Source: Helicobacter marmotae (GTDB lineage: Bacteria; Campylobacterota; Campylobacteria; Campylobacterales; Helicobacteraceae). From it: a stretch of 64,000 nucleotides of DNA. The notes under the pieces were generated by a model. The model was not told where the DNA came from and searched no databases. It worked only from the letters and a program-made list of their open reading frames with translations. The first letter of the stretch is position 1. Each line of letters opens with the position of its first letter. The DNA lies in contig NZ_NXLR01000001.1 of NCBI RefSeq assembly GCF_003364255.1, positions 217,153 through 281,152 on the forward strand, written 5' to 3'. This document shows positions 1 through 9,539 of this stretch, piece after piece. Both the position numbers and the translations under genes were made by a program.

Positions 1-1
1 C

Positions 2-997
2 AAAATCTCAAGAATCTATCTTAAAAAACCACGAGATTCACTCATTGTTGTTTTGATTTACGCGCTTTTACCCGGGGTGATATTTAGCGCACTGCTTGTG
101 AAAAAAAGTGGGTTAATTATCTGCATAACCCTCCTATGCTGCCTCTATCAGCTCAAATTCCATAAAATGCCCTATCTTATAATGCTACTTGCTGCCTGCA
201 TTGATGAGAGCTTTGCCATTTTATTCTTTGCGCTCTTTTTCTTTGCGCTTAAAAACAAAAATACGATTGGTATGTTTGTATCACTCCTGCTTTTTGCACT
301 CAATATGTATTTGTTTGGCTTAGACTTTTCTGGTATCCCGCGCAATCACTTTTTATCAAACTTGGGGCAGATGGCGCTCTTTTTCTCTCCGCTTTTATTG
401 ATATATTATTGCTACACGCTTATAAATGCCCTCAAAAAGCAAAACAACATACTTGTAGATATTGGGGCTACTGCTATGTTTTTTGTCATACTCCTCTCCA
501 TACGTCAAGATGTGGATTTAGAGAGTTTGTTTCCCATGAGTGTTGTAGCACTTCCTGTGGCTGTGAAGCACTTTTTTTCTGATATGAGAATCCGACTAAG
601 CCCATTTAGAGCAAGCTATGTTAGACGTTTTGGGATAATCTTTGTCTTACTTTTTGCTCAAAGCTTTGTGCTCTATTGCAATAAGATTCTCTATCTTTTT
701 GGAGCACAAAATCACTTTGCAAGCTCATATTACATTGGAAAAGATATTGCCAAAGCCTTGCATGATCGGGGGATAGAGGCTATTGGTGTGGGAGAGGGCA
801 AGCTTGGGCTTGTGCTACGATTCTATGGGATTGAACAAGCCCAAAGCCCATACTTGCTGCCTGTGCAAGATCTCAATCAAACATATAAAGATGAAATATC
901 TATTATCTATCTGGGTAAAAAGATAGCAGCCTTTGTGATACTTCCATCAAAGCAAAGCCCCCATATAGAATCAAAAAAGCCAATCCCCACAAAATGA
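2..997 (+). CDS. Integral membrane protein, 5' end outside the window
   Basis: The frame is already open at base 2, without a stop, and reads through a TTG at 53, so I treat this as the C-terminal part of a longer protein rather than a gene starting at 53. The visible part is mostly hydrophobic, with about seven or eight membrane segments. A soluble tail of about 85 residues follows, rich in charged and Gly residues. This layout (polytopic domain plus small C-terminal soluble part) recalls membrane glycosyltransferases of the GT-C/ArnT type, but I see no diagnostic motif and do not assign a function. The last codons overlap the next gene by ATGA, so the two are probably translationally coupled. 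Confidence 0.75.
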   Translation, partial: KISRIYLKKPRDSLIVVLIYALLPGVIFSALLVKKSGLIICITLLCCLYQLKFHKMPYLIMLLAACIDESFAILFFALFFFALKNKNTIGMFVSLLLFALNMYLFGLDFSGIPRNHFLSNLGQMALFFSPLLLIYYCYTLINALKKQNNILVDIGATAMFFVILLSIRQDVDLESLFPMSVVALPVAVKHFFSDMRIRLSPFRASYVRRFGIIFVLLFAQSFVLYCNKILYLFGAQNHFASSYYIGKDIAKALHDRGIEAIGVGEGKLGLVLRFYGIEQAQSPYLLPVQDLNQTYKDEISIIYLGKKIAAFVILPSKQSPHIESKKPIPTK

Positions 998-1674
998 AAT
1001 TTTTTGAATACATTCTCGCACTAAGCTTAGTACTTATGCTCTTTTATATCGCACCCAAAACGTATAACCACTCACTTGAAATTGCACATAATAGCCTCTT
1101 AACACATCTTCAAACCCTCCACCTCACTGCCCTAAGTGATGATAGCGCCTTTCTCCAAAGTGCAGATACGCATGATATGCTCCAAAGCTACCCATCGCTG
1201 AATGCCCAATCTTTGCTCACACATCATCATAATGCTATGTGGCAAGTGCATTTTCACCTTGGCAAACTCTATACCACCTATAGCTATAGCCTCTACATTG
1301 ACACCCCACGCCATGCCAAAACCACACATTTTGATTCTCGCCCTATGGCGGGAGATATTATCCTTAAAAATATGGATAGAAAATGCTTGAGTGCTTATAA
1401 TAATACCAACACCGCCCAAGAGTGTAAAAACAATGCCCTAGCCCTTGTGCGATTAGGCGAATATTTTGGCATAGAGCATATTTTAATAGAATCTGATACT
1501 TTCTGTAAGGAGCGAGAGAGCGCACGAGTATATTTTGATAGATATGGCTCGCCCTATTGTGGGAAAATCCCTACCCCATTACAATCTCCCTTTAAAGTAA
1601 CTCTGCTTAAAAAGGGTGTAAGCAAAGCTGTGTGTATATTGCCTAAAAGTGGGAGAATTACACTAGAGTGCTAA
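994..1674 (+). CDS. Hypothetical single-pass secreted/envelope protein, pseudopilin-like layout
   Basis: This 226-residue protein has one hydrophobic segment at residues 5-22 preceded by only MKFFE, then an entirely soluble, His- and Ser-rich remainder with six Cys residues. A short N-tail ending in Glu ahead of a single helix is reminiscent of type II/IV pseudopilins, but the canonical prepilin cleavage motif is absent, so this is a weak analogy. The cysteines lie in the C-terminal half (MDRKCLS, QECKNN, TFCKER, SPYCGK, AVCILP, LEC-end) and could form disulfides in the periplasm. It overlaps the upstream membrane-protein gene by 4 bp and probably works with it. The 3' end overlaps the convergent chemoreceptor gene by 12 bp. 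Not recognised as a named family. Confidence 0.7.
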   Translation: MKFFEYILALSLVLMLFYIAPKTYNHSLEIAHNSLLTHLQTLHLTALSDDSAFLQSADTHDMLQSYPSLNAQSLLTHHHNAMWQVHFHLGKLYTTYSYSLYIDTPRHAKTTHFDSRPMAGDIILKNMDRKCLSAYNNTNTAQECKNNALALVRLGEYFGIEHILIESDTFCKERESARVYFDRYGSPYCGKIPTPLQSPFKVTLLKKGVSKAVCILPKSGRITLEC

Positions 1675-3048
1675 TTTTTCTTGCCTCAAATGCTCCATAA
1701 GCTCTGTGGAGCGCTGCTCTAAAAGTGTGAGGCTATGGATAATGCTTTGTGCATTTTGCTGACTTAGAGGCTGGGAGAGGAGTTTGATTGAATCTTGTGC
1801 GCAAAGGAGCATTTGCTTTTGTAAGCCCTCAATCCCCTTTGTATCTGCGCCTAGCTCTTTGAGATTGCCCTCTTGTGAGAGAAGTTCACCTAGTGGCGAA
1901 ATAGAGGCAAAATCAAGCATTTCTTTATTGAGATTAAAGCTCAAATATAAGCTTGACTTATACACAATATGCTCTAATTTTCCAATGCTTAAAAGCAACT
2001 TTTTTGAAGCTTTAGAAAATATGACAAAAAGATTTGCTGTATCCTTTTCTAACGTGTCAAACACTTCATTAAAAGCCTCTGTAGCCTTATAGCTTTCTTG
2101 GGCAATATCTTCAATCTTACTCGAACTCTCTGTGATTTGAGCAATCTCTTCAGTCATAGTTTGCACCACAACAGATATATTATTGGTCGCTTCATGCGTG
2201 CGCTCTGCTAACTTTCTCACTTCATCGGCTACTACAGCAAAGCCCCTGCCATGCTCTCCAGCCCTTGCTGCTTCAATAGCGGCATTAAGGGCTAGAAGGT
2301 TGATATGATCAGCAATATCAGAAATAACAGATAAAATAGAGGAAATATCATTTGATTTAGCCGCAAAATTATGAATAATATTGCTATTTTCAGTAACCAA
2401 AGCAGCAAGCGTGCTAATAGAATCTGTAACAACCCCTACATCATGTTTAGAATTTGCAGAAAGCTCCTTTATATCCCCTACATTTTCATAAACATGCTTC
2501 ATATACATAAAGTCCTCTTCTAAACCGCTACTAATGAGCCTTAAATCTGCATTTTGATTCCCCAAACTCATATCCATAAGTGATTTTGCAAGGGCATTTT
2601 TGACATTATCTTTTGCATTTTGTTCAATGCTTGCAAGGGCTTGATTAATAGTAGCAATATTACTGCAAAAAGCCCCGCTAAGCCCTGCTCCAAATGCCTT
2701 ACGATAGAATCTCCCCTCTTGTGCACAAGAGATAGAGGCACTAATCTCGCGCATAAAGGCTTCAAGATTATCAATAAGGATATTAAGATTATTGGCAAGC
2801 TCATGCAAATCTTTATCTACATTAATATGCAATATACGCCCCTCAAACTCACCGCGAGCATAACTTCTTGATAAATGAATAATCCCTTGAATAAACTGCG
2901 CCCTCTTAGCAAATCTATAATACCCCAGCAGCGCAAAAATAGCAATAAAAGCATAAATGAGACTATGCCACGATAGCCCGATAAAAACTATATCTACACC
3001 AATACCCACAAACGAAGCAAATACTATGAGGATAATCATACTTTTCAT
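1663..3048 (-). CDS. CetA-like methyl-accepting chemotaxis protein without sensory domain
   Basis: Signal-transducing chemoreceptor of about 461 residues. An N-terminal hairpin of two membrane helices has almost no periplasmic loop, so the protein cannot bind a periplasmic ligand by itself. A HAMP-like linker follows, then the cytoplasmic hairpin with the conserved tip [20 protein letters not shown] and the following [13 protein letters not shown]. The C-terminus begins like a CZB zinc-binding domain ([12 protein letters not shown]) but lacks the later Cys and His ligands. Architecture and sequence match the paralogue at 32108-33481, which is paired with a PAS protein; this copy has no PAS gene beside it. 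I chose the ATG at 3048 because an AAAGG stands upstream; an ATG at 3078 has no such site. Confidence 0.88.
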   Translation of the reverse strand: MKSMIILIVFASFVGIGVDIVFIGLSWHSLIYAFIAIFALLGYYRFAKRAQFIQGIIHLSRSYARGEFEGRILHINVDKDLHELANNLNILIDNLEAFMREISASISCAQEGRFYRKAFGAGLSGAFCSNIATINQALASIEQNAKDNVKNALAKSLMDMSLGNQNADLRLISSGLEEDFMYMKHVYENVGDIKELSANSKHDVGVVTDSISTLAALVTENSNIIHNFAAKSNDISSILSVISDIADHINLLALNAAIEAARAGEHGRGFAVVADEVRKLAERTHEATNNISVVVQTMTEEIAQITESSSKIEDIAQESYKATEAFNEVFDTLEKDTANLFVIFSKASKKLLLSIGKLEHIVYKSSLYLSFNLNKEMLDFASISPLGELLSQEGNLKELGADTKGIEGLQKQMLLCAQDSIKLLSQPLSQQNAQSIIHSLTLLEQRSTELMEHLRQEKLAL

Positions 3049-3149
3049 CGCCCAAACCTTTATTTTTAATTGCAACATTGTATATTTTTTGGTTTAAACT
3101 AAGCTATGATAATAAATATTATTTTAAATGTTATAGAAGATTGTATAAG

Positions 3150-3225
3150 TGGTGGACGCGCAGAGGATCGAACTCTGGACCCACTGATTAAGAGTCAGTT
3201 GCTCTACCAGCTGAGCTACGCGTCC
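3150..3225 (-). tRNA. tRNA-Lys (anticodon CTT)
   Basis: The complement strand folds as a 76-nt cloverleaf. The 7-bp acceptor stem is GGACGCG with CGCGTCC, the D arm is GCTC...GAGC, the anticodon stem is ACTGA/TCAGT around loop CTCTTAA, and the T-loop is TTCGATC. CCA is encoded at 3150-3152. The anticodon CTT reads AAG (Lys). Confidence 0.95.
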
Positions 3226-3689
3226 TAAAGCCTAGTAAGCCCTGCTTAAAAGGACAGAGGCATTATACTTCATAGAATTTTAGTTTTTGCTTTAATACAT
3301 CTCCATAGCCTAAGAGCTTAATCATCTAAGAGAGGTGATTACTTGCCTTGCAGAGCTTTAGCAAAGCCCCATTCATAAGATTATTGCTCTTTGCTAAGTG
3401 GAGAGAGGTAAGATAAGTGAAGAATCGCTCGTTATTTTGTCGCCTCTTGCGGGGCTTTGAGCGCGAAGAACCTCTATGGGCGACTGGCGATTCGGGAAAA
3501 GATTCTTCACCCCCTAGCGGGGGTGTGATGCCAAACTCATTTCCTTTACAAGAGGGTAAGCCTACTCTATAAGGTGGCCAAGTTTGTCATGTCTTTAGTC
3601 TTGCGAGAGCTAGGCTAAAGAATCTCTTACTAAAGACTCCCATAGAGCTTCTTCACTTCGCTCATGCTAGCCCACTAGAAGTTCTAAGC
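3226..3689. repeat. Non-coding stretch with dispersed-repeat fragments and a GC hairpin
   Basis: No supportable gene lies in these 464 bases. They hold short motifs that recur elsewhere in the window. The clearest is GATTCTTC followed by a CCCCC-TAGC-GGGGG hairpin at 3501-3524, matched by 48585-48609. A TAAGAGAGGTGATTACTT-like segment near 3330 and a taaaGAATCTCTTA element near 3620 also resemble parts of 48540-48650 and 31248-31285. The segment looks like decayed intergenic repeats between tRNA-Lys and the phospholipase gene. I see no RNA gene I could name. Confidence 0.5.
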
Positions 3690-5252
3690 TTAAATTTGGC
3701 TTTCTGGCAAGAGTTTTGAGATCATCTTAAGCAATCTCGTCCAAATATTTGTATCAGGGGGATAGGTAAAAATCTGCATTTCTCCATTATGCTCACCCTC
3801 CCAATATGTTTTTCTCCCTTTTTCATACACACGCCATGCACTTTGAGTATCCTCTATCAAGTCCTCTTTAAGTGCCTTAGCAAAATGCACATTATCAAAA
3901 ATCACTACAGATTCTGTATTTAGGTTTAAAGAGCGGGGGTCGAGATTAAAGCTACCAATCCAAGTAATAGTATCATCAAAAATAATACTTTTACTATGTA
4001 AAGACGCTTTAGACTTTGAGATCTTATCTCGCAATTTTGATTTACCCTTGCCAAAATATTGATATTCATATATTTTAGCCCCCGCTCTTAAGAGAGCATT
4101 ACGATACCTCTCCCACGCCGCATATACCACAAGCGAATCTGTCGAAGCAAGGGAGTTAGTAAGTATTTGCACTTCTACTCCACTCTCAAGCAAAGTATCA
4201 AAAATCTTCATACCCTCTTGGCTTGGGACAAGATAGGCAGCAGAAATATAAAGATTGCGATGCGTGCGGGATAAAATCTCAATAAGAGCCTTTGCGATAG
4301 GCTTAGGGGTTTGAGAATCTTGTATTTTTTCAGGTTTATCGCCAATATACATAGCCTTACCCCAATAGAGCTCTCTATGCTGATATTTGTCTATAAGCAT
4401 TTGTATTTCTTCTTCATATTTTTCCCATTGGGGGTGCTCTTTTATCTTCTCTATAGAAGCCCTAAATTTCTTAATAGGAGTCTTAAAAGGCAAAAGTGCC
4501 ACGGGAATGGAGCGATGAAAATTCCAATATTCATAAAAGTTTTCTTTGGCATCAAGGGCTGCCTTACCGATAAAAAGCACATCTGTATCTACAAAATTTA
4601 CATCAATATTTTGGTCAAAATAATTATCTGCAATATTGCGCCCCCCGATAATGAGCGTTATATCATCAACAATAAAAAGCTTATTGTGCATGCGGTGATT
4701 AATGCGATTGAAGTCAAAAACCATTTCAGGGTAACGTAGTAATCTAGAGCGATTCTTGTAGGGATTAAAGATTTTCACTTCAATATTGGGATGGGCATCA
4801 AGGGCTATAATGTCAGAAAAATCAGAATCTAAGCCATTATCATCAATAAGCATTTTTACCACAACGCCCCTTTGGGCTGCCAACCAAATCTCATGCATAA
4901 GGATACGAGAAGCTGTGTCATTCTTGTAAATATATGTTTGCAAGATAATGCTTTTTTCTGCCATACGTGCAAGATAAGCACGACTTAAAAATGCTGTAAG
5001 TCCATCGCTTACAAGCATACCTCCTGTAAGCGTGGGGTCATTTTTAAGCTTATTGGCATAAGGTAGGGCAACACTTGTTTCTAAAGGATCAAACACAGGA
5101 CTAGGATTTGAGGAGAATGAATCGGGGTTTTTAATATCTTTTGTTGAAGCGACAATAGAAGAGCAGCCAGCAAAAACAAAAAGACATGCCAAAACAAATA
5201 AAGCGATATTTGTTGATGAGAAGATAAAAGATTGAATAAACTGCATAAACAA
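3690..5252 (-). CDS. Phospholipase D / cardiolipin synthase-like lipoprotein
   Basis: This 520-residue member of the PLD superfamily carries two HKD catalytic motifs: HNKLFIVDD with GGRNIADNYFD in the first half, and HSKSIIFDD with GSFNLDPRS in the second. Two complete motifs in one chain indicate a self-contained active site, as in cardiolipin synthases and bacterial phosphatidyltransferases. The N-terminus has a hydrophobic stretch ending in a lipobox (VFAGC-SS), so the mature protein is likely a periplasm-facing lipoprotein. The chosen start is the TTG at 5252, which has AAGGAGG 8 nt upstream; an ATG two codons later (5246) is the alternative. It begins only 28 bp after frdB and probably shares its transcript. 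Substrate is not deducible from sequence. Confidence 0.85.
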   Translation of the reverse strand: MFMQFIQSFIFSSTNIALFVLACLFVFAGCSSIVASTKDIKNPDSFSSNPSPVFDPLETSVALPYANKLKNDPTLTGGMLVSDGLTAFLSRAYLARMAEKSIILQTYIYKNDTASRILMHEIWLAAQRGVVVKMLIDDNGLDSDFSDIIALDAHPNIEVKIFNPYKNRSRLLRYPEMVFDFNRINHRMHNKLFIVDDITLIIGGRNIADNYFDQNIDVNFVDTDVLFIGKAALDAKENFYEYWNFHRSIPVALLPFKTPIKKFRASIEKIKEHPQWEKYEEEIQMLIDKYQHRELYWGKAMYIGDKPEKIQDSQTPKPIAKALIEILSRTHRNLYISAAYLVPSQEGMKIFDTLLESGVEVQILTNSLASTDSLVVYAAWERYRNALLRAGAKIYEYQYFGKGKSKLRDKISKSKASLHSKSIIFDDTITWIGSFNLDPRSLNLNTESVVIFDNVHFAKALKEDLIEDTQSAWRVYEKGRKTYWEGEHNGEMQIFTYPPDTNIWTRLLKMISKLLPESQI

Positions 5253-5259
5253 CCCTAAT

Positions 5260-5276
5260 GCCTCCTTAAAGGAGGC
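5260..5276 (-). promoter_or_regulatory. Hairpin covering the ribosome-binding site downstream of frdB
   Basis: GCCTCC-TTTAA-GGAGGC (read on the minus strand) forms a 6-bp GC-rich stem with a 5-nt loop in the 28-bp gap between frdB and the PLD gene. Its 3' arm is the Shine-Dalgarno sequence AAGGAGG of the PLD gene. No good T-run follows on the minus strand, so RBS occlusion or partial attenuation fits better than a classical terminator. Confidence 0.5.
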
Positions 5277-5280
5277 AAAA

Positions 5281-6027
5281 CTATTTTTTCATACCTACGC
5301 TTACCATTTTTCTGCGTAAATATGCAATCTTGCTTTGCAAAGGAAGCTCTTTAGGGCAAGTATCATGGCATGCGATAAGGCTCATACAGCCAAATACGCC
5401 ATCATCATTCCCTACAAGCTCATAATAATCCTCATCTGTACGCTCATCATGGGGGTCAAGCATAAAGCGCACAACTCTATTCATACCAGCAGCCCCTACA
5501 AAGTCTTCCCTCATCACTTTAGTAGCACAGCTTGCGATACAGCAACCACATTCAATACATCTATCAAGCTCAAAGACTTCATCGGCTACTTCTGGCTCAA
5601 TAGGCATTTCTAGCTTTGAAATATCTGGGCTATGCTGAGTGTGTATCCAGCTTTCAACTCGCTTTGTCATACCTGCAAACCATTCACCTGTATTGACACT
5701 TAAATCCTTAATAAGCTTAAACGCAGGGAGAGGCATAAGCGTAATCACACCATCGGGGAAGTCTTGAGTAAGGGTCTTGCAAGCAAGTCGCGGACGCCCA
5801 TTAATCATCATACCACAGCTTCCACAAATCCCCGCACGACATACAAAGTCAAAGCTCAAATCAGGGTCTTGCTGCTCTCTAATCATACCCAAAGCAATGA
5901 AAACCGTCATAGAGTGAGTTTCCTCTAATTGATATTCACGAAAATGTGGCTTAGAAACCGCACTTTGTGGGTCAAACTTCAACGCTCGAATGGTTAATAT
6001 TCTTCCTTTTTGTTGTGTTGCACTCAT
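5281..6027 (-). CDS. frdB: Fumarate reductase iron-sulfur subunit
   Basis: FrdB (248 aa) carries electrons from the menaquinol-oxidising FrdC to the flavoprotein FrdA on the cytoplasmic face of the membrane. The [2Fe-2S] site is [10 protein letters not shown] with a later Cys in RLACKT. The cluster-binding C-terminal domain has [11 protein letters not shown] plus [12 protein letters not shown] for the [4Fe-4S] and [3Fe-4S] centres. Length is typical for the epsilonproteobacterial enzyme. Its start overlaps the frdA stop by one base (TAATG), as expected for a frdCAB operon. Fumarate respiration is a central anaerobic pathway in Helicobacter and Wolinella. Confidence 0.97.
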   Translation of the reverse strand: MSATQQKGRILTIRALKFDPQSAVSKPHFREYQLEETHSMTVFIALGMIREQQDPDLSFDFVCRAGICGSCGMMINGRPRLACKTLTQDFPDGVITLMPLPAFKLIKDLSVNTGEWFAGMTKRVESWIHTQHSPDISKLEMPIEPEVADEVFELDRCIECGCCIASCATKVMREDFVGAAGMNRVVRFMLDPHDERTDEDYYELVGNDDGVFGCMSLIACHDTCPKELPLQSKIAYLRRKMVSVGMKK

Positions 6028-8003
6028 TACTTATCTCCTAGTCGTTGATTTCTTGCTTTAAATTGTGGTTGGAGATTGAATGGCATTAACGCTTCTTGCA
6101 AGGCATATCTATCCCCGCCTTTAGCTTGAATCTCTTGGGTGATTCTATCAATCTCTGCTTGTCGAATAGCACTATTTGGGTGCTCTATAATCATACCCTT
6201 AGCCCCATAACCACGGAATCCCGGTGCAATTTCCATTTTCATAATATCCAAATCCTCATAAGTTACCGTTGGCAAAGTTTGATTTGGATCTTCCCAGCTT
6301 GTAAGTGTGCGTTTGAGCCAATTTGCATCATCGCGTTTAGGATAATCTTCACGCGTATGCGCACCTCGAGATTCTGTCCTATCAAGCGCACCTTTTGCAA
6401 CACATAGAGCGATTTTAAGCATTTTAGGCGTGCGGTAAGCATCTTCAAGCTCTGGATTATTATGAAGTTTTTTGTTTTGCACGCGGATATTCTTACTGCG
6501 CTTGTAGAGCTCTTCAAGCTTATCTACAGCTTCTTGCAAACTCTTACCATCACGGAAGATACCTACATCATGGTCCATAATATCTTTCATTGCATTTTTT
6601 AGCACATACACATCTTCATTGCCTGTACTATTAATCAACGCATTTAAATAATCTTGTTGCTTTTGGACAAACTTTTCTAATGTAGCAGTTTGCACATCAA
6701 TTTGTGCTCCTTGGCAATATTCCGTGAAATACTCGCCAATAATCATACCAGCCACTACCGCCTCACTCACAGAATTTCCGCCCAAACGATTAAAGCCATG
6801 TAAATCCCAGCAAGCTACTTCACCCGCAGCAAATAAGCCCTTAAGATAAGTCTCACCCCTATAATCAGTGCGAATACCTCCCATAGAATAATGCTGCATA
6901 GGTCGCACAGGCGCCCATACACCGGGAGTTGCAGGGTCAATACCTGCAAATGTTTTACAAATATCTTGCACATCGCGCAAATTTCGCTCAACATGCGCTC
7001 GCCCCAAAATAGAAATATCAAGCCATAAATGATCACCATAAGGAGATTTTACACCCTTGCCCTTGCGGATATGTTCAAGCATTCTTCTCGAGACCACATC
7101 ACGGCTTGCTAGCTCTTTTTTCTCTGGCTCATAATCAGGCATAAATCGATACCCATCAACATCGCGCAACACACCGCCATCACCACGACAGCCCTCTGTG
7201 AGCAAGATTCCACTAGGGACAATAGGAGTTGGGTGGAATTGCACTGCCTCCATATTGCCAAGTTTTGCTATACCTGTTTCCATAGCTATAGCCGCACCTA
7301 TGCCCTCACAAATTACAGCATTTGTTGTATTGCGATATACCCTACCATAGCCACCAGTAGCAAGCAATGTCCCCTTAGAGACATAAGCCATAAGCTCACC
7401 GCTTACTAAATCACGTACAACCGCCCCGTAGCACTTGCCATCTTGATGAATGAGTGCAATCGCCTCTTTTCTATCTTGAATATCCACGCCAAGCTTATAT
7501 GCTTCATTAGCTACTGCATAAAGCATAGTATGCCCTGTAGCATCAGCGGTATAGCATGTGCGCCATTTTTTTGTGCCACCAAAATCACGCGAATGAATAT
7601 AGCCATGTCTAAAGTCATCTTCGGTAATGGTTACCTTTTCACCATTGATAACAGCTGGTCTATCGCCTTTTTGGATTCTAGTCCAAGGCACGCCAAATCC
7701 GGCTAATTGACGAATTGCCTTAGGAGCAGTAGTAACAAACATTCTTGCCACATCTTGGTCGCAACCCCAGTCGCTTCCTTTCACGGTATCAGCAAAATGC
7801 AAATCCTCATTATCGCCATCACTTTTCACAGAATTTCCAAGACTTGCCTGCATACCACCTTGAGCCGCTGCAGAGTGGCTACGTTTGACTGGTACAAGAG
7901 AAAGCACAATGGTATTTAAGCCTGCTTGCTTTGCAGCAATAGAAGCCCGAAGTCCTGCTAAACCACCGCCAATAATCAAGGCATCACTATAAATCACTTT
8001 CAT
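6027..8003 (-). CDS. frdA: Fumarate reductase flavoprotein subunit
   Basis: Catalytic subunit (658 aa) that reduces fumarate to succinate. The N-terminal dinucleotide fold is [17 protein letters not shown]. The covalent-FAD histidine lies in [17 protein letters not shown]. Further family signatures are the [19 protein letters not shown] segment and the capping-domain and active-site block around [10 protein letters not shown] and [11 protein letters not shown]. Length is close to the Wolinella protein and shorter than the roughly 714-residue H. pylori FrdA. It lies between frdC (stop/start overlap at 8003) and frdB (overlap at 6027). Confidence 0.97.
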   Translation of the reverse strand: MKVIYSDALIIGGGLAGLRASIAAKQAGLNTIVLSLVPVKRSHSAAAQGGMQASLGNSVKSDGDNEDLHFADTVKGSDWGCDQDVARMFVTTAPKAIRQLAGFGVPWTRIQKGDRPAVINGEKVTITEDDFRHGYIHSRDFGGTKKWRTCYTADATGHTMLYAVANEAYKLGVDIQDRKEAIALIHQDGKCYGAVVRDLVSGELMAYVSKGTLLATGGYGRVYRNTTNAVICEGIGAAIAMETGIAKLGNMEAVQFHPTPIVPSGILLTEGCRGDGGVLRDVDGYRFMPDYEPEKKELASRDVVSRRMLEHIRKGKGVKSPYGDHLWLDISILGRAHVERNLRDVQDICKTFAGIDPATPGVWAPVRPMQHYSMGGIRTDYRGETYLKGLFAAGEVACWDLHGFNRLGGNSVSEAVVAGMIIGEYFTEYCQGAQIDVQTATLEKFVQKQQDYLNALINSTGNEDVYVLKNAMKDIMDHDVGIFRDGKSLQEAVDKLEELYKRSKNIRVQNKKLHNNPELEDAYRTPKMLKIALCVAKGALDRTESRGAHTREDYPKRDDANWLKRTLTSWEDPNQTLPTVTYEDLDIMKMEIAPGFRGYGAKGMIIEHPNSAIRQAEIDRITQEIQAKGGDRYALQEALMPFNLQPQFKARNQRLGDK

Positions 8004-8761
8004 TATTTACCCCCAAATTCTTTTGCATCATAATATTTGTAGTCTATATTAGGGTCTGTCTGATTCATACCATAATACATATAAGCACTAAAAGTAGCTA
8101 ATCCCAAAATAATAAAAAACGCACTCATAAACCACTTGATAGTGCGCAAGGTCTTTAAGCCTAATCCTTCAAACCACCCCCACTTGATACAAAGACGATA
8201 AAGCCCTATAGAAGCATGGAGCTCCACGGCAAAAAGAAGCACAAGATAGAGTATCCAAAAATGCTCACTCCAAAAGCGATATGCCGAACCATTTGGTCCA
8301 ATAGTTTCAGGCTGAGTAAGCATGATAAAAAGATGTACGCTTGCAGTGAAAAATAGCACAAAGCCAGTCAGCGCCTGAATAGCCCAAAGCGATGTATCAC
8401 TATGCTTCATAAGGTGCTTATGCACTCTTAATGCTAAAAACTGCTTATAGTTAATAGGGAATTTTCTCACAGCCAAAAAGGCATGCACCACAAGTGCTAC
8501 AATAATCACCACAGCAACGCCGCTCACAATAAGTGGATTGCCACCTTCGATAAGAAAGCTACCTTCAAAGAATTTCGCAACAGCATGCATAGCTTCACGA
8601 CTAATTAATATCGTAGCCACAAAAAACATATGCAAAATCATAAAAATGGCTAAAAATAGCCCTGTTGCACTTTGCCAAAAATCAAGCCTTGCTGGATTCT
8701 TGCTTTTCTTTCTTTGAGGTGTTACTCCTACGTAACTCTCAATTACCTTATCCTCTCGCAT
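8003..8761 (-). CDS. frdC: Fumarate reductase dihaem cytochrome b subunit
   Basis: Membrane anchor and menaquinol-oxidising subunit (252 aa) with five hydrophobic helices. The four axial haem ligands known from Wolinella succinogenes FrdC (His44, His93, His143, His182) are all His at exactly these positions here. Glu66 and Glu180, implicated in quinol oxidation and the proton 'E-pathway', are also conserved at identical numbering. This indicates a dihaem enzyme with the Wolinella-type compensated electron and proton transfer. First gene of frdCAB, preceded by a roughly 100-nt leader and a TATAAT box. Confidence 0.97.
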   Translation of the reverse strand: MREDKVIESYVGVTPQRKKSKNPARLDFWQSATGLFLAIFMILHMFFVATILISREAMHAVAKFFEGSFLIEGGNPLIVSGVAVVIIVALVVHAFLAVRKFPINYKQFLALRVHKHLMKHSDTSLWAIQALTGFVLFFTASVHLFIMLTQPETIGPNGSAYRFWSEHFWILYLVLLFAVELHASIGLYRLCIKWGWFEGLGLKTLRTIKWFMSAFFIILGLATFSAYMYYGMNQTDPNIDYKYYDAKEFGGK

Positions 8762-8864
8762 GTATCCTCCTGTTCGTAGTTTGACCTATCAAGCCCATAC
8801 AAGTGCTCTTTTAAAGGGGGGCTTGCTCCAAGATACTTGTAGGATTCTCAAAAAAGGCTCTTAG

Positions 8865-8870
8865 ATTATA
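8865..8870 (-). promoter_or_regulatory. Probable -10 box of the frdCAB promoter
   Basis: A perfect TATAAT (minus strand) sits about 100 bp upstream of frdC in a very AT-rich stretch. Helicobacter housekeeping promoters depend mainly on an extended -10 element, so this is the likely frd promoter. The 200-bp gap 8762-8961 holds no gene that I can see. Confidence 0.5.
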
Positions 8871-8961
8871 GAAAAATAATTATTAAAGTTTTTTTATACT
8901 AATTATAAAGAAAGTTTTGTTTTTGCTTAATCTCTATAAATCACACATTGACTAAACAAAA

Positions 8962-9342
8962 CTAAGGTTGTAAAAACAACATCTCACTAAAATTTTTTAA
9001 CCCCTTTTGGAAGACACCCTCTCCCGTGCTAATGGGGGAAGAAGAGAGTTGCGTGTGGCATTGTATGCAGGCATTTAATACGACATGATCTTTAGCAAGC
9101 CCTTGAGATTGGACTTTTTTTATATCATGGCAAGCAAAGCAGTCTGGACCACAGCTCCCCATATCAATCTGTGCCATTTTTTCATCAGTATGGCACGTTT
9201 TGCACACAAGCATAGGGCTATGCCGAATATCATGGGCATAATCAAGATTCTGATGACATGCCTTGCAGTCTCCTGTGCAAGCAAGCAGCACATCTACAAA
9301 CATAAAATGCAAAAACCAAAATATCCATATATGCTTCATCAT
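8962..9342 (-). CDS. Small periplasmic tetrahaem c-type cytochrome
   Basis: A 126-residue protein with an N-terminal hydrophobic export signal (about residues 4-20) and four CxxCH haem-attachment motifs: CKACH, CKTCH, CFACH and CIQCH. Several further His residues (HDIRH, KDH) could be distal ligands. Small multihaem cytochromes of this kind usually shuttle electrons in the periplasm; the partner is not evident. Its start overlaps the thiS stop by 4 bp (ATGA), so it is the last gene of the glmU-thiS transcript. It lies just downstream, in transcript order, of cofactor and cell-wall genes rather than respiratory ones, although frdCAB follows in the same orientation after 200 bp. Confidence 0.85.
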   Translation of the reverse strand: MMKHIWIFWFLHFMFVDVLLACTGDCKACHQNLDYAHDIRHSPMLVCKTCHTDEKMAQIDMGSCGPDCFACHDIKKVQSQGLAKDHVVLNACIQCHTQLSSSPISTGEGVFQKGLKNFSEMLFLQP

Positions 9343-9539
9343 CCACCGCCGACAAAATCCAAAATCTCCACCTCATCACCCTCATGCAATACACAACTCT
9401 CCCATAAAGGCTTTTTTATCACTTGTGTGTTAATCGCTACTGCCATTGCTTTATGGGCGATACCAAGATCAGTAATAAGGGCTAAAAGTGTAGAATCTTT
9501 GGCAATTTGATAGATATTACCATTAAGTACAATATTCAT
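9339..9539 (-). CDS. thiS: Sulfur carrier protein ThiS
   Basis: A 66-residue ubiquitin-like protein that, after C-terminal thiocarboxylation, donates sulfur for the thiazole ring of thiamine. It starts with MNIVLNG, has the typical ThiS beta-grasp pattern (an AVAIN segment, then EGDEVEILDFVGGG), and ends in the required Gly-Gly tail (here GGG). It starts immediately after the glmU stop codon and overlaps the cytochrome gene by 4 bp. No other thi genes are in the window, so thiazole synthesis genes must lie elsewhere if the pathway is complete. Confidence 0.9.
   Translation of the reverse strand: MNIVLNGNIYQIAKDSTLLALITDLGIAHKAMAVAINTQVIKKPLWESCVLHEGDEVEILDFVGGG

Noticed and set aside
4311..4739. 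142-codon frame antisense to the PLD lipoprotein gene
   Set aside because: Overlaps a clear gene with two HKD motifs; hydrophobic low-quality product without family.
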